DNA of 64,000 bases from positions 26,797,282-26,861,281 of the forward strand of contig OZ018409.1 in NCBI GenBank assembly GCA_963969595.1. The letters are read 5' to 3'. Shown one piece after another: positions 45,650 through 57,599 of the stretch (position 1 is the stretch's first letter; each line of letters starts with the position of its first letter). The stretch comes from Neckera pumila (Eukaryota > Streptophyta > Bryopsida > Hypnales > Neckeraceae). A program made the position numbers and the translations under genes. The notes under the pieces were generated by a model. That model was not told where the DNA came from, ran no database searches, and worked only from the letters and a program-made list of their open reading frames with translations.

Positions 45650-46750
45650 ACTATGTAAATAATATATACTCATTCCTCACTATTTCACGGAAATGGCAAC
45701 GAATGGCATGAGGTATTCCAAGAGACACAAGGATCCAAGGGAGAATCTCATGCAAGTGATATGGCAATCGCCAGTGCATCTCTTGTTCTCGAGGGCAAGT
45801 AAACGTCAGCTTTTTCGCATTCTTTGAAGGTGAAAAGCCATTCACTGCCAGAGAAGCAGTGCCTAGCTCCTTCGGCTGGTTTCATATCAATTCTTCTTAA
45901 GAGCAGTTTGAAATTATACTTCAAGTACACAAACAAGAAAACATTTCTGTTAATCCACACAGGAACATGCATTGCCAATCCGAATCTGACATCTTGTTGT
46001 GAGCTTTGAGTTGCCTTTTTAATTTCGTAGTTCTCTGTGCAGTGGTTGTAAAGCCCAACTGTCTCCGAGTTCAATTTTCCTCCCAAATGTGAAATGAATG
46101 TCCCATAGAATTGTGCCTATCTGAAGAAATTGACAATTCTCTCTGTCGCTCGCAGTTCAGCCATACACCAGTGGTTACGTTGGATTTTCTTAATCTCTAA
46201 GAAGTGAGAGAGTGACACTTTAATGTAATGTTTGAAACTCGGGGCTTGAAAGTGACTGAAAAGTGAACTCTATGCCAGAGTTTGTGCGATGAACTCTAGG
46301 CGAATCGAACTTACATGTTTGCAAAAAGAATCCGTTGGGAGGGACGCGTAGCAACCAGGTAAGTTCTCTATTTAGCCGAGTCCGAATGCACCGAAGTGTA
46401 GTAGCTTCGACGACCAAGCTCATTCAATTCACCGACAGTGTTTACAACGACAATGCCATTATATTGGCGAGCACTTTGTAGAGTCAAAATTGCGAGATTC
46501 AACTGCACAAAGTTCTAAAAACTTGGACCGGTATAGATTTACATTTCAGGCAGGCCGAAATGCATGGTGCGTTTCCGCCAAGGTAAGAAGAGTGACAGAA
46601 TGAAATAAGTTCCGTCAAGAATGGCGGGTCGTTGAAATTTGATATTGGTACCAGTAAATAGACGCGATTGAACGACATACTGTAAGTGGGAGGAATGGAC
46701 GGTTCAAATTTCACTTCCTGCGGGCTACAGCTCACAAGCTCATTTATCAC
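45650..46750 (-). pseudogene. Coding-like fragments of an unrecognised gene
   Basis: Minus-strand open frames at 46499-46750 (SFNRVYLLVPISNFNDPPFL, FCHSSYLGGNAPC), 46220-46423 and 45748-46086 (VRFGLAMHVPVWINRNVFLF, ARHCFSGSEWLFTF) have ordinary protein composition and lie in order on one strand. I could not join them by convincing splice sites, and a second frame is also open near 46070-46130. They may be exons of a small gene or the remains of one. I do not recognise the family. Confidence 0.3.
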
Positions 46751-47151
46751 CCAAGGTTGCCATGTTGTGAGACGAAAAGCAAGATGACCAGTCTGTCAAG
46801 TGTACGTAAAATACACTTATAAATAACTGCTGGCTAATACTAACACAAACTATGATAAAATTGCTACTATGCACTTCCTGTAGAATGTGAGACACAGTAC
46901 GTATCAGCAAGTAACGCGTTCCATTGATTCAGCTGGTTCGTTCAGAATACAACTGCTGCTTGCCTGCCTGTTTCCACCTTTCAGCCAAATCATACCAAAG
47001 CAAATCTGTTCTACCAACTATGCACATTCCTCAGTACGCATCCATCGTCGATTGGCACTATACTCTCCTTCAAAACACAAAGCAGTTGAAGTTCACTGAT
47101 CGAACGAACTACTCTGAAGCCAATCGATCCCAAACCAACGTCCCTTTCTAA
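46751..47151. other. Spacer, 3' side of the secreted-protein gene
   Basis: Two overlapping plus-strand ORFs have no recognisable domain. The part next to 47152 probably holds the 3' UTR of the minus-strand gene. Confidence 0.35.
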
Positions 47152-47646
47152 CTAAGTTCCGTACCGCTCTCCACGCAACAAGCAAATGCACTTGAAGAAC
47201 TTGGGGTAGAACTGGGGATTCGGGAACACGAGCGCCTCAATGCCCTGCTGCTTCCCCTTCCCACAGACCTTCCCCGTGACCACCACCTTGGCAACCAAGC
47301 CAATCTCCTTGAGGTCCTTGGCCTTCACCACGTACGCGACCTCGCTAATCTCGACCGTCAGAAACGCCAGAGGAAACGCCGTCTTCTCCACCGTCAGCGA
47401 CTTCTTCGCCTTCTTCTTAATCTCCACTCCAGGCACGTACTTGCAGATCGCAGGGCAGAAACACTGCGGTTGCGGACACGGCGCTCGGATGCACTGCCTG
47501 ATGGGGCACTTGCAAACCTCGCAGATGGGCGGGGCGAACACGACGATGCTGCGACTGCCCTTGTTGAGAAACTCCAGAGCCTGACAGCTGGTGCACAACG
47601 TCACCAGCACCAGAAGCGCGGCGAGACGAGACCGGAAGGTCGCCAT
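47152..47646 (-). CDS. Secreted cysteine-rich protein, 164 aa, family not recognised
   Basis: ATG at 47646 was chosen over the upstream in-frame ATG (47871) because it directly starts a typical signal peptide: MATFRSRLAALLVLVTLC, with likely cleavage after SCQA (about 23). The mature part has a compact eight-cysteine cluster (about 39-66): CEVCKCP, CIRAPC, CFCPAICK. A roughly 90-residue beta-rich region follows (AFLTVEISEVAYVV, VAKVVVTGKVCGKG) with three more cysteines near the end (FKCICLL). The GC-rich, single-exon frame contrasts with the AT-rich surroundings. Secretion to the apoplast and disulphide bonding are inferred. The cluster recalls small secreted inhibitor or defence proteins, but I cannot assign one. 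Confidence 0.7.
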   Translation of the reverse strand: MATFRSRLAALLVLVTLCTSCQALEFLNKGSRSIVVFAPPICEVCKCPIRQCIRAPCPQPQCFCPAICKYVPGVEIKKKAKKSLTVEKTAFPLAFLTVEISEVAYVVKAKDLKEIGLVAKVVVTGKVCGKGKQQGIEALVFPNPQFYPKFFKCICLLRGERYGT

Positions 47647-47989
47647 TGCAACTGAATGGATGGGGCCGCGGACCCAGCTAAATGAAGCTCTCAGGTAAGT
47701 AGTGCTAAGTTGTTGCAGCCTTGCAGGTCGTTGGCAAGATCGGGGATAATCGTGAGACGCTTGTGGAGATCCTCTGTTTACATAATGTCCAGAAATGCTC
47801 TGAAGGAGTGGTATTGCACGATCGACTGTGAAATGGGGGCGTAAATTACGTTGTACAGGCCGCTGACGCAAGCGGTGCGGTTGACTTTATTTTTTCACCT
47901 CCCCTGTAAAGATGAAGAAATCTGATCTCAATCGTGAGGTCGGCATGTCACGCATTTATAACTTGATATGCTTGCATTTTGTATATGTG

Positions 47990-48136
47990 TGGGCAATTTC
48001 ATTAAAATGGCGATATTTTTTAAAATGGAGTGGAGTGAAAGCAGTTTGGAGCGGTCGTTATAAATCTATATCTGTTCAAGATGGTAAAAATGGCACACCA
48101 TCAATTGGAATACTACCATTTTAATGAAATTGCCCA
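47990..48136. mobile_element. MITE family C (GGCAATTTCATTAAAATGG ends), about 147 bp
   Basis: Left end GGGCAATTTCATTAAAATGG; right end CCATTTTAATGAAATTGCCC, an almost perfect inverted repeat. ATATG lies close to both ends. The copy at 50285-50615 has the same termini. Confidence 0.85.
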
Positions 48137-48163
48137 TATGTATATAGGTACACTGTAAGCCCT

Positions 48164-48334
48164 CATTACATAAATTTTGAGCCTTCCAGAGGGTTGCTCC
48201 AGATTGACAGACCAAGCTATTTTTGTGCCACTGTCACTGCTATTTCAACTGCGCGGAAATAGGAGAAAATGAGATTTTAAACCTCGAAAAATCAAATTTT
48301 GCGATACTTCGGAGGGTTGAAATTTTCTCCAATG
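48164..48334. mobile_element. Short family B element
   Basis: Starts CATTACATAAATTTTGAGCC followed by TTCCAGAGGGTTG; ends GGAGGGTTGAAATTTTCTCC plus AATG. The interior GACAGACCAAGCT block matches the copy at 53757. Confidence 0.65.
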
Positions 48335-49147
48335 TTCATCTGACTGCTTGAAGAATAGCGTTTCAATCGATGCACTTGATATTGTCTCAGCAACTATAGG
48401 ATTCATTGGCCTATCTGGCCACTACTGCACTACAACAGGATGTAGCAGCTGCGACATAACATCAATTGTTTTGCAATGGGTTTGTAGCAATCCAGGCTTT
48501 GCTAAAAAAAAATCATGGTCTACTACTACGGATCTATTACAAAAGTGATTTAAATTTGACGCAAAAGTCTTAAATTTGACAAAAAAACAATGCACATTGC
48601 CTAAACTAGTGCAAAAACTAGTGCCATCTCAAATGCCATCTCAAATAGTTGAGAATACATTGTACAACTTAGCACAAAACCATTGCAAAATTGTTAATAG
48701 ATTTCTGGCAGTCAATAGATCAGCCTTCTGACTAGTGAGAGCCCCCAGATTAGGAGCATCGTTTGACAGCCACCTTGCTCCAATGCAGCAATGGTAAAAG
48801 GAGAGTAAACATAGAAAAGTTGGACAATTTTTTCAAGTTGATGATCATCGAAATGCACTTTGCCACTTTTTTTTTTTTAAAACAAATGGAAATTCCATTG
48901 CATAATACGACATTACAAAGCAGCCAAGCCCAAAGATTGGATAGAAGAAAAGAAGAGAAAGGAGAAGGAGAGAAACTTACTCACAAGTGCAAAGAAGAAT
49001 AGGCCTTTGCCTATTCCAAATGATAGTACGGATTGCCACTTTTAAGTTCTCAATGCCATTTGCTTTTAGTGTCCGTAATTGCCATTCTTGGAGTTGGCAA
49101 ATGCTTGTAGCAAGCAATCTAGAGCTCAACAAATTTGACAAGCAAGC
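48335..49147. other. AT-rich spacer
   Basis: A short repeat (ACTAGTGC, ATGCCATCTCAAAT twice) lies at about 48607-48650. No gene recognised. Confidence 0.4.
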
Positions 49148-49419
49148 GATCTAGAGCTCAACAAATTTGAGCAATGTTCAAGGCGGAAGGCGGAGGGGCA
49201 TTTTTACAACGTAAATGGACCGAGAGTCATTTTCCTTAAATTGGCTAACTTTCATTACTTTGGCGTGGTTTAGGTTGGTGGTCGATCTAAAGCTCAACAA
49301 ATTTGAGCAATGTTCAAGGCGGAAGGCGGAGGGGCATTTTTACAACGTAAATGGACCGAGAGTCATTATCCTTAAATTGGCTAACTTTCATTACTTTGGC
49401 GTGGTTTAGGTTGGTGGTC
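49148..49419. repeat. Near-perfect tandem duplication, period 136 bp
   Basis: Two adjacent copies of a block containing AGCAATGTTCAAGGCGGAAG, ACAACGTAAATGGACCGAGA and GGCGTGGTTTAGGTTGGTGG differ at only a few bases, so the duplication is recent. Confidence 0.92.
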
Positions 49420-49706
49420 TAAAACCAAAATCTATACTTGCCCTAGTTTTTGACTTGAAATTAGACCTTTGTAAAAATATGTGTTGCAATTTTTTTCTTC
49501 TTGGAATATTGTCAATTAACATAATTGATCTTGACAAGTTTCTAGATGGTGATCTACAATCTACATTAGACTCGCATTATACTTTTCTTATATATCTCTT
49601 TATCCAGCATAGGATTGATTGATGAGGGTCAAATAGTTTGAGTTTAAGAAATTAGCTATAAGCAATGATATTATGGCTAGTATGTAAGATATTCCCTAAT
49701 GAGTCT

Positions 49707-49832
49707 CATTAGAAGAGATTGGAGGGCAATAGAGGGCCGTTTCAGGCCCGTTCCCCAATCTGGCCAACACTGTGAATAACCCCAAAAAAAAAAAAAAAAA
49801 AAATTCTCTTCCAAATATCATTTCAGGCCCAA

Positions 49833-49865
<33 letters not shown>

Positions 49866-49973
49866 ACGTGGCACTCTCTCGACTACATCAGCCAACAACT
49901 TTTTCTGCGAGGGAACGCTACGGGAACGCAAGATAACTCATGGGCTCTTGGAGGCCTCAAATCTCTTCTAATG
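49707..49973. mobile_element. CATTAG-ended element (family B), 267 bp
   Basis: Left end CATTAGAAGAGATTGGAGGG; right end GGCCTCAAATCTCTTCTAATG. The interior has long A and T runs and a GACGTGGCAC motif. It is the inverted counterpart of the copy at 62275-62555, sharing TTTCAGGCCCGTTCCC and the complement of GTGCCACGTCAT. Confidence 0.88.
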
Positions 49974-50284
49974 CATTGATGAAATGGTTAGATTAAACCA
50001 AGAGGAATCTAATATATTGTTAAATATTGGATAGAAGTTGGATCAAGAACAAAAAGTTGTGGAAAAATAATGCAAGGTCATAGCAATGAATAAGAACAAG
50101 AATGCAATTAAGAAAGAAGACCCAGTTTCTATACCTGATACAAGCACCTTTCCTATTGCAAGTAACACTAAATTTTGATGGAAATAGAAAAATATGAAGT
50201 AGATTCTGTTAACTCCAACGCAGTTTTTTTCTAGTGCAACCAAGGGAAGAATTTAATAGACCAAAGAGTTTAGGGGACCTTTAT

Positions 50285-50615
50285 GGCCAATTTCGTTAAA
50301 ATGGCGGTATTCTTAGTGCCATCTTTTCCTTGTGCCATATTCTTTGTGCCATTTTTTCAGACCGCCCGCTCTAAACATCTAGAAATTGTATTGATTCCAA
50401 ACATCTAAGACTGTTGTAGATTTCAAACATCTAGGAACAATTAATATAGATTTCAGACCAACCGCTCTAAAAATCTAGGATTGGTATAGATTTTAGATGA
50501 CTAAGACAAGCGTAAATTTTTAGAATGTACAACAAGTGTAGATTTCATAACGGCCTATTTGAACTGAAATAACGTGCCATTGTAAAAGAATGCCGCCATT
50601 TTAACAAAATTGACC
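50285..50615. mobile_element. MITE family C, 331 bp copy
   Basis: Ends GGCCAATTTCGTTAAAATGG and CCATTTTAACAAAATTGACC. The interior has degenerate tandem AACATCTAG-type repeats. The same termini occur at 47990-48136. Confidence 0.8.
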
Positions 50616-50644
50616 ATCTTTACACTATTCTCTTTCCAACAATT

Positions 50645-51290
50645 CCACTAGAAGAAAAATGGGGCCTCCGAAGGGCTGTTCCACAATCCTCTAAGGCCCT
50701 TGTGGATTGGATTTTTTGGGCTTTATATTGTTTTTTCCCCTACACCTACCAACTTGCAGTTTTGTTGTCAGATGCTCGGCAATAGTTTAAAATCTGAAAA
50801 CAAAGGACTAAAAATCATGATTAAGGTACTCTAATGCACCTTAACCTTGATTTTTTAACAACTTGTATTTTATACCAAATTGTGCCAAAATAAGAAAATG
50901 GCCCCAAATTATCCAATGACTATCATTAACCAATTTTAATTTATCCACCAATGTATGAAATACTAACTTCATTGACATCTGGTGAGTTACAAGATGAGAA
51001 GAGGAGGTCTTTATAGAATTGGGGTTGTGAACCCTACCACAACTTCAATTCCATACATTACAAAAAATTTGGGCCCTGAAGAGGGCTATTAGGGTTTCAA
51101 AAAAAGTGCAATTACAATTTTTTCCAGCAAATGTCTTTTTAATCGAAATTTCAGCATGGCACCTTGGCTAACTACTCACCTTACAGATTCCCTAACAGCC
51201 TTTTGGGGCTGATATTTTTCCTAAATGCACATTCTCATGCATCCATTCAGTCCAAGCAAGGGATGAAATTTTCTCTAATGAAGAGCTCCT
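50645..51290. mobile_element. Cluster of family B termini (nested or decayed copies)
   Basis: Left-type ends at about 50649 (ACTAGAAGAAAAATGGGGCC) and 51056 (CATTACAAAAAATTTGGGCC); right-type ends at about 51229 (GGGGCTGATATTTTTCCTAA) and 51286 (GGATGAAATTTTCTCTAATG). This suggests one copy (51056-51229) nested in another (50649-51286). Boundaries are approximate. Confidence 0.5.
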
Positions 51291-51954
51291 CTTCTCATTT
51301 TGTTATTCACAAACTAAATTGCCTTTAGAAATTAGCTTCAATAGCCACTTAATTTGGATTATTTGAAGCTTAAATCTTTTCAATGAAGTCAAATTAAATC
51401 CAATTAAGCCAAATTCTGTGGCTTGATTGAATTTAATTTGACTACATTGAAAAACATTCAGTTAAAACATTGTTTGTATAAAAGTTGCAAATACAATAGT
51501 CTATGTTTGTTTGTTTTTTTTTAAAAAAAAAAATGTAGCCACATTTTTTATTCACAAAAATAGTCATGGCCTGACTATTTTTGTGAAAGTCAAATCAGCT
51601 GAATACTGACTGTGACAACTTTTGTGAATGTCAGACTAGCGTTTTAATAGCCTAGTTTGGTCACTTTGGAGCAGCCTTCCGAAGGCTCAAAATTTGCTTC
51701 CAGTGCTTTTCCAACAATTCCAATATAGTCCACAATCTACAACATTGTTTTCTTTTCAACAATCCCAAACAAGCCTATACGCCACAATAGATGATTCAAT
51801 TAGGCACTTGAATCAAGATTCTCAAAAAATCCATCTTAAAGAATAATTGAGTATGTCGTTTAAGGAATATAGAGGTTTGAAAGTAGTCATTTTAGCTTTA
51901 TTTTAGGATTGTATGTGACACAATAAAAGAGAGAAATAACTCCAATCACTGTAA

Positions 51955-52866
51955 CCCCTAAAGTCCTAAGGCCATTTTCTTGTCAAAAACCACTCAAAAC
52001 TGCCATTTCGAGAACAAAAAAAAAAAGTTTAAAATCTAATCATAGGATCTTATACTTCACTTGTCTAAGATCATGTGGTAAGAATTTCATGAAGTTTGAT
52101 TGTATAGATTGGAAGATATTAGCATTCAAAGTTGAAAAAGAAAGTTTTTTTGAACATTGGCCTGCAATTTCAGATGACTTTGACCACCATTTGTGGAAAA
52201 ACTTTGCACTACAAACTTTGAATTAAAAAAAATTTATATTAAAGAATTGAGTTGAAAGTCTTAAAAAAAAAATTCAAAAAAATACACTTGATTTTCATTC
52301 TTTAAAAAACATTTAAGTAGAAGTATGTCCGTGAGTATGTCCAAGATTGGAAAAAAACTAAATCATTAATAGGTCTAACATGGAATTGAAACACAATAAT
52401 TCCAATGATTTGATTGTTTTAGCAAGCAAACACAATCTTGTCAAACATTTATTTTTGAAAAGTTGTGAAAATTGCATTCAAAAATGAATTCTACAAGTTA
52501 TTTTTTCAAAAAGATGCTCTAATTGCCCCCAAAACAAGATTGTCCATAACTTTCTCATTATTAGTCCAAATAGAATGAATCAAAGCTTCACATGTAGACA
52601 AAAACATAATATTTAAGGGAACTTTTTTTGAAGTTTATTTTAATTTTTTGCAATTTTTTTGTGCTGCCCGCCGAGTTCAATTCTAGGCTCTTTGTGGTAC
52701 AACTTTTGCTCTTGGTCACCAATTGAAATAAAAAATTTATTACCACCTAGCTAATAAGTTTTTCTATCTTATAAAAAAATTTCAAAAAGTTTCGTAAAAA
52801 ATTGAGGTCACAAGAACCTGCCCAAAATCCAATTTGTTCCCCAAGGGGACAATGGGACTTTAGGGG
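51955..52866. mobile_element. TTAA-flanked MITE family A, 912 bp
   Basis: Starts CCCCTAAAGTCCTAAGGCC and ends GGGACTTTAGGGG, an inverted pair of about 12 bp. The right flank is TTAA, the left flank GTAA (one change). Near the right end is a small palindrome (GTTCCCCAAGGGGAC). It shares internal blocks with the 55611 copy in the same orientation and with 60669 in reverse. No transposase ORF. Confidence 0.8.
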
Positions 52867-53098
52867 TTAATAGTAATTGGCATATATAAAGAATTTCTTT
52901 TTATTTAGGGCCCCATATTTTGCTCTGAGCTTGACACAATTACCTTCATTTGCATTCAATTGTATAGCAACTACAATCTTTTATAAAAAAAAATTGATAT
53001 TATTGTTGGTAAGTATGTTAGATTGAATATTATATGAAATGTGTTTAGAAGGACGTTAAAGATTATTAGACAATTACAAATATACAATATCCTTGATG

Positions 53099-53270
53099 AG
53101 GATTTTCCATGGAGGTCATTCTATCTCTACATAATTGTAATCTATGCCCCAAGAGACATAGCCAATGAGGATTGACCTTTCATTGTCGAGTTTTCTCCAC
53201 GGAGGTCATTCTATCTCTATATAATTGTAATCTTTGTCCCAAGAGACATCACCAAGAGGATTGCCGCCCT
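53099..53270. repeat. Tandem duplication, period about 92 bp
   Basis: Two adjacent diverged copies share GGAGGTCATTCTATCTCTA, ATAATTGTAATCT and CCCAAGAGACAT. Confidence 0.8.
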
Positions 53271-53756
53271 TGTTGCCCCAACTGAGGATAAATGTAAAAA
53301 TTTCCCGCTATTTTGTAGCACGTATTTTTGTATTTCTTCATTAATCTAAACTAATTTGGGGCACCTAATCACAAATATGAATTTGAAATTTCCAAATTTT
53401 ATCGTGTATTGCAAATAAAAAACAATGTTTTTTACAGTGGTAAACTACAAGAGAATGAGGGTATCGATTCACTTTGGCCTGTGAAAAAGGCCGAGGTGAA
53501 CCGACCCTTCACTCATCTAGAAGGGAAATCATTGAAATTTTTTACTTGCCACACATGATAAAATTTGCAGGTTTTCAATTCATCTTTGCAATCAAAGGCC
53601 TCAAATTAGCTAGGAGAAGTATGAAAGTTAAATTAATGAAGTATAAAATAGGAGGTCTTTTTTATTACATATACACGTGGAATGACTTGGAGAGGACAAA
53701 CGAGGGGGTTCACCCTGGCCATGAAACATTGCCGGTTGGGTTTGTCGCTGGAACTA

Positions 53757-54136
53757 CATTAGAGGAAATTTCAAGCCTCCAGAGGGCTGCTCCACGGTCC
53801 TCCAAGGTACCCTGAAATTTGTTGTTTTTTTTGCTGAAAAACTTGTTTTTCCCCTATTTCCGCCCTGCTGAAATTGCAGCAACAATGGCGCAGGAACCAA
53901 AAATTCCGAATAAAAAATTATTAAATTTTTTTTTTTTTAATCTTAAAAAAATTATCTTACAAAAAATCTTTAAAAAAAATTTAAAAAAAAAATTGCGAAA
54001 GTTGATTGTTGCGGGGAGCAGTCAACTTGGTGTGACAGACCAAGTTTTTAATAGCTTGGTGTGACAGACCAAGCTTTTAATAGCTTGGTTTGTCACATTC
54101 TAGCAGTCCTCTAGAGGGTTCAGTTTTTTTCTAATG
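53757..54136. mobile_element. CATTAG-ended element (family B), 380 bp
   Basis: Left end CATTAGAGGAAATTTCAAGC followed by CTCCAGAGGGCTG; right end GAGGGTTCAGTTTTTTTCTA then ATG. Inside are tandem copies of TGTGACAGACCAAG. An overlapping plus-strand ORF from 53474 has no domain and is not annotated as a gene. Confidence 0.8.
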
Positions 54137-55606
54137 CTTGAAGTATCAATCTGTCCCCAACACAATGGCCTTTGATCCAGTGGACATCCGCTCATTGCCA
54201 TTACGAACAAACACTTTATTCACGCCGGCTTTCTTTGAAGTTCGGAGTTTCTATCACTGTTATCATCCGTCCCCAACCAATTTTTCACGCAGGTTTCTCC
54301 AAGACAGTCCTTGTACTTCGGCCGCTAGTGGTCGGGTTTGAACTTGTTTAGGAAAAAGCGGGCCGGATATGAGTGGATACGTGACGAGTACAGCGATCCA
54401 TGCCATGTGATCTGTGCTACACGCAGCTGAAGCGATATTGGTTCTCGGATGATGTTTGCTTATTTCTAGAGTCTGCACTGGCAGTAATGAATTTAGTAAA
54501 ATCGGAAGTCCAAACCTTCAAAGTAAAGCCGGTGCGCCAGAATTAGACCAGAAGTTCGGAGATTTTGAATGAGTCCAGTGGGAGTGGAGGTACTTGAAGG
54601 TACTTGAAATATGAGTCTAGTGAAGTTGCATCCTCCTTGTGGAACATTTGCAGGCGATCAATGCTATTTGGTTGCATGTCTGAGCGCTAGAGTTCCGTCT
54701 GTCAGTAATGACCTGCTTTAACTATTTGCAAGGTGCCGACTGCCGAGCAGGAGTTTCCCCTTTATGCGTACGTGGTCAGTGGATTCGCCGTTCAAGAACA
54801 GATCTGCGGTCACTCTTATCCGCAGTGAAGGAGACTTTATTTGATGTGGCTTTCATGGAGCTGGCAGAGGATGGACTTGGGCCCTTGGCGTTTACAACAG
54901 AAAACGACCGTCGCGCCACCTGTCTGGGGAGTTCTGTAGAAAAGTCGGACAATTTCCTAACTTCTACTGTAGAAGTTGGCTCGGATTTTTCAAATTTTAA
55001 CCGAAAAGTCGGTCTGAAGAGTGAAAATTTTATCGGTTGAAATCAATCCTCCATTTTTGAATGTGATTTGAGAATTTGCCGGATTTTTTTTTCCATTTGT
55101 CAATTTTCTTGAATGTGAAAAATGGGATCGGCTTTATGTTATTGTGGGTTTTTTTTTCATTTTTTGTTTGTTGCTTTCAAGTTTCCTTGACAGGAGTTGA
55201 ATCTAGCCAAGCCGCTACCATCCTAGGGTCAAGGATGTAGCCTTCAGGAAATATAGGGATCCAAAAGAAGGTTTAAGCATTTTTTGAGGGCTACTTAGTA
55301 TGGTTAGCATTGCAAATCAAGAAATTTCAGTATTATGACTACCATCATTTTCAAGTGCCCCGGAGGTTTGGATGAGTGACTCCATTAACCCCTAAATGTT
55401 TGATGCACCAAATTCTAGTATTGACAGTACTTTGAAGTTAAATAAAACTAACTAAGTTGCTATTTATAATAGTTTATATTTTTGAAAAAATCTTTTTGAA
55501 GTTTAGTTTTAGCATCAAAAAAACGATTTTGAAAATGATTGATTATAATTTTTCTATTCAAGATTTTGTGCAAGGGTGTCCATTGCAATCTTGACTTTCT
55601 GTAATA
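54137..55606. other. Gene-poor spacer
   Basis: The frame at 54708-55040 (110 codons) is moderately GC-rich but has no recognisable domain or splice context. A single family A-type terminus, TTAACCCCTAAATG, occurs at about 55386. Nothing else is supportable. Confidence 0.35.
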
Positions 55607-55610
55607 TTAA

Positions 55611-56489
55611 CCCCTAAGAGCCCAAGGCCTTTTCTACCTCAAAAAACACCCAAAACTGCCATTTCTAGAGCATTCATCAAAAAAGTTTGAAAATTCGATT
55701 TTTTGGGAATGTAACCATTGGATCTTGTAGTTAACTTGTGTGAGAACATGTGGTAAAAATTTCGTGAGGTTTGACCATATTGATTGGGAGATATTTGTAT
55801 TCAAAGTCTATTTTTTTTTTTTCCACTGTGCCCCAAAATTTCAGATGCCTTTGACCGCCATTTGCTGAATTTTTTCCACTACAGACCTCCAATTTATAAT
55901 TTTTTCTTATGGGGAAACATGTTAGGCATGTGCATGCTAATTTTTAAGGCAATCCAAGACAATCCCAATATTCAAAAAAATTAAAATTTGCCACTATATC
56001 CCAAGAAATGACAATTCAATAGGCCATTTTCAAAAAAAAGATCCCATCACACATTTTTTGATCTAGGAAATATGAACGGTGGATTGAAAGATGCACTTGT
56101 ATTTTAGAAGTAGGAAAAAAAAAATTTGAAAAATGTCAAAATCTCTAACATCTAGAAGCTCCTAAAGCCTCATGTGACCTCCCAATAGGCACAACAATAG
56201 CCTCTCTTGCCACCTCTTGCCACCTCTCCTCTCTTGCCACCTCCGCTGCCCCCTTGGGAGTCAAAGTCAGATTTCCGAGGGGCAGCAGATTCCTGAACTG
56301 AAATTTTTATTCAATCCATCATAATTTTTGGAGGGTAAGTCGGAATTTGATGAAATTTATCTTCTCGCGAAGCTAATGAGATTTCCTGTCTCCCAAAAAA
56401 GTTTCAAAAAATCATGTGAAAATCTAAGGTCACACGAGCTTGCCTGAAGTACCAGATAACCCCCGTAGGGACACTTGGGCTTTTAGGGG
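55611..56489. mobile_element. TTAA-flanked MITE family A, 879 bp
   Basis: TTAA at 55607-55610, then CCCCTAAGAGCCCAAGGCC; right end GGGCTTTTAGGGG, then TTAA (56490-56493). Internal blocks (ACCCAAAACTGCCATTTCTA, GAGAACATGTGGTAAAAATT) match the copy at 51955. Confidence 0.85.
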
Positions 56490-56493
56490 TTAA

Positions 56494-57599
56494 GGGCCCT
56501 TGGAAGTGAGCCTCAAATACACTAGATCTTGGAGAAAAAAATCACATTGGAAATTCTTTAAAAAAAATTATAGATTAGATTTTGAGAAGACATAAATTGA
56601 TTAGAATCATTCATATTAGGCCATTTAACCTCATATTTTTTTGGTGACCAACTTTTTAGATTTGACATGTGAAAAGAGGATTCAATGGAGGTGAGTATAT
56701 AACCTGGCTGCCTTGACTAACGTGGTGACTATTGAGTATATGAGCTTCAATCACTATTTTGATAAGTTCAATGCCATTGAAGTGAGTGAGCTAGTCACAT
56801 TATTCACATCAAATGCCTATCGGTTGCCCGTCAAGAAAAAGGATTTTGAATTGGTAATTTTTCTACAAACTCCAAGGGTGGACAGCCAAAATGTCAAGAT
56901 TTAATTTTCCTACCCAATCCATTTCCAAGAATCTTCTTTTTCCATTCAGAACCTCATTCTAAACATATCTAAGTCATTTAGAAATCTTCAAAAAAATTCG
57001 GCTAAGTCGTAACTAAATGCCAATACTCCCCGTTCATTGGTTGCGCCTTGATCAAGTTGAGAACTACAAACATCCTTCCTCTGTACGTACAATACAAGTA
57101 GAGGAGAAGTTACAGCAGCCTGGCTCTAAGGCTTCTACGGCATGCGCATCTATAATCTGACACTAATTACAATTGAGCATTGTCATTATTACTAAACATA
57201 AATTAATTTAACTAGATCTTATTGGCAACTGAAAGACAATTCTACCGCGATGATTTCAACAAAGTTTAACATGCATTATTTGTACACCATAAAAATAAGT
57301 TATGAATTTTGAAGTATCTTATCTAGGTATACCAAAAATGACAATATGCGTGTAGATTGCATTGGAACCCAATTCGAAATTTATCCAACAATAGTTTATG
57401 TTTGATCTAGGGAGGTCTTTCTAATAGGTTTGCCTCTAATTAATCAATAATAGCCTAATAGGACATTGCAATCACAAGGTATGAAAGAATATAGGTTCCT
57501 TTATCCATATTTAAATATATATTATCCTTACAATTTTAATTCTAATTACACAAATTTTCTCTCCACTCTTAATAGCCACAAGGGTTAGGACTAATCTCC
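56494..57599. other. AT-rich spacer
   Basis: Short ORFs only (56713-56904). No element boundary or gene could be supported. Confidence 0.4.

Noticed and set aside
53474..53815. 113-codon plus-strand ORF
   Set aside because: Its second half lies in a family B transposon and the first half has no recognisable protein features.
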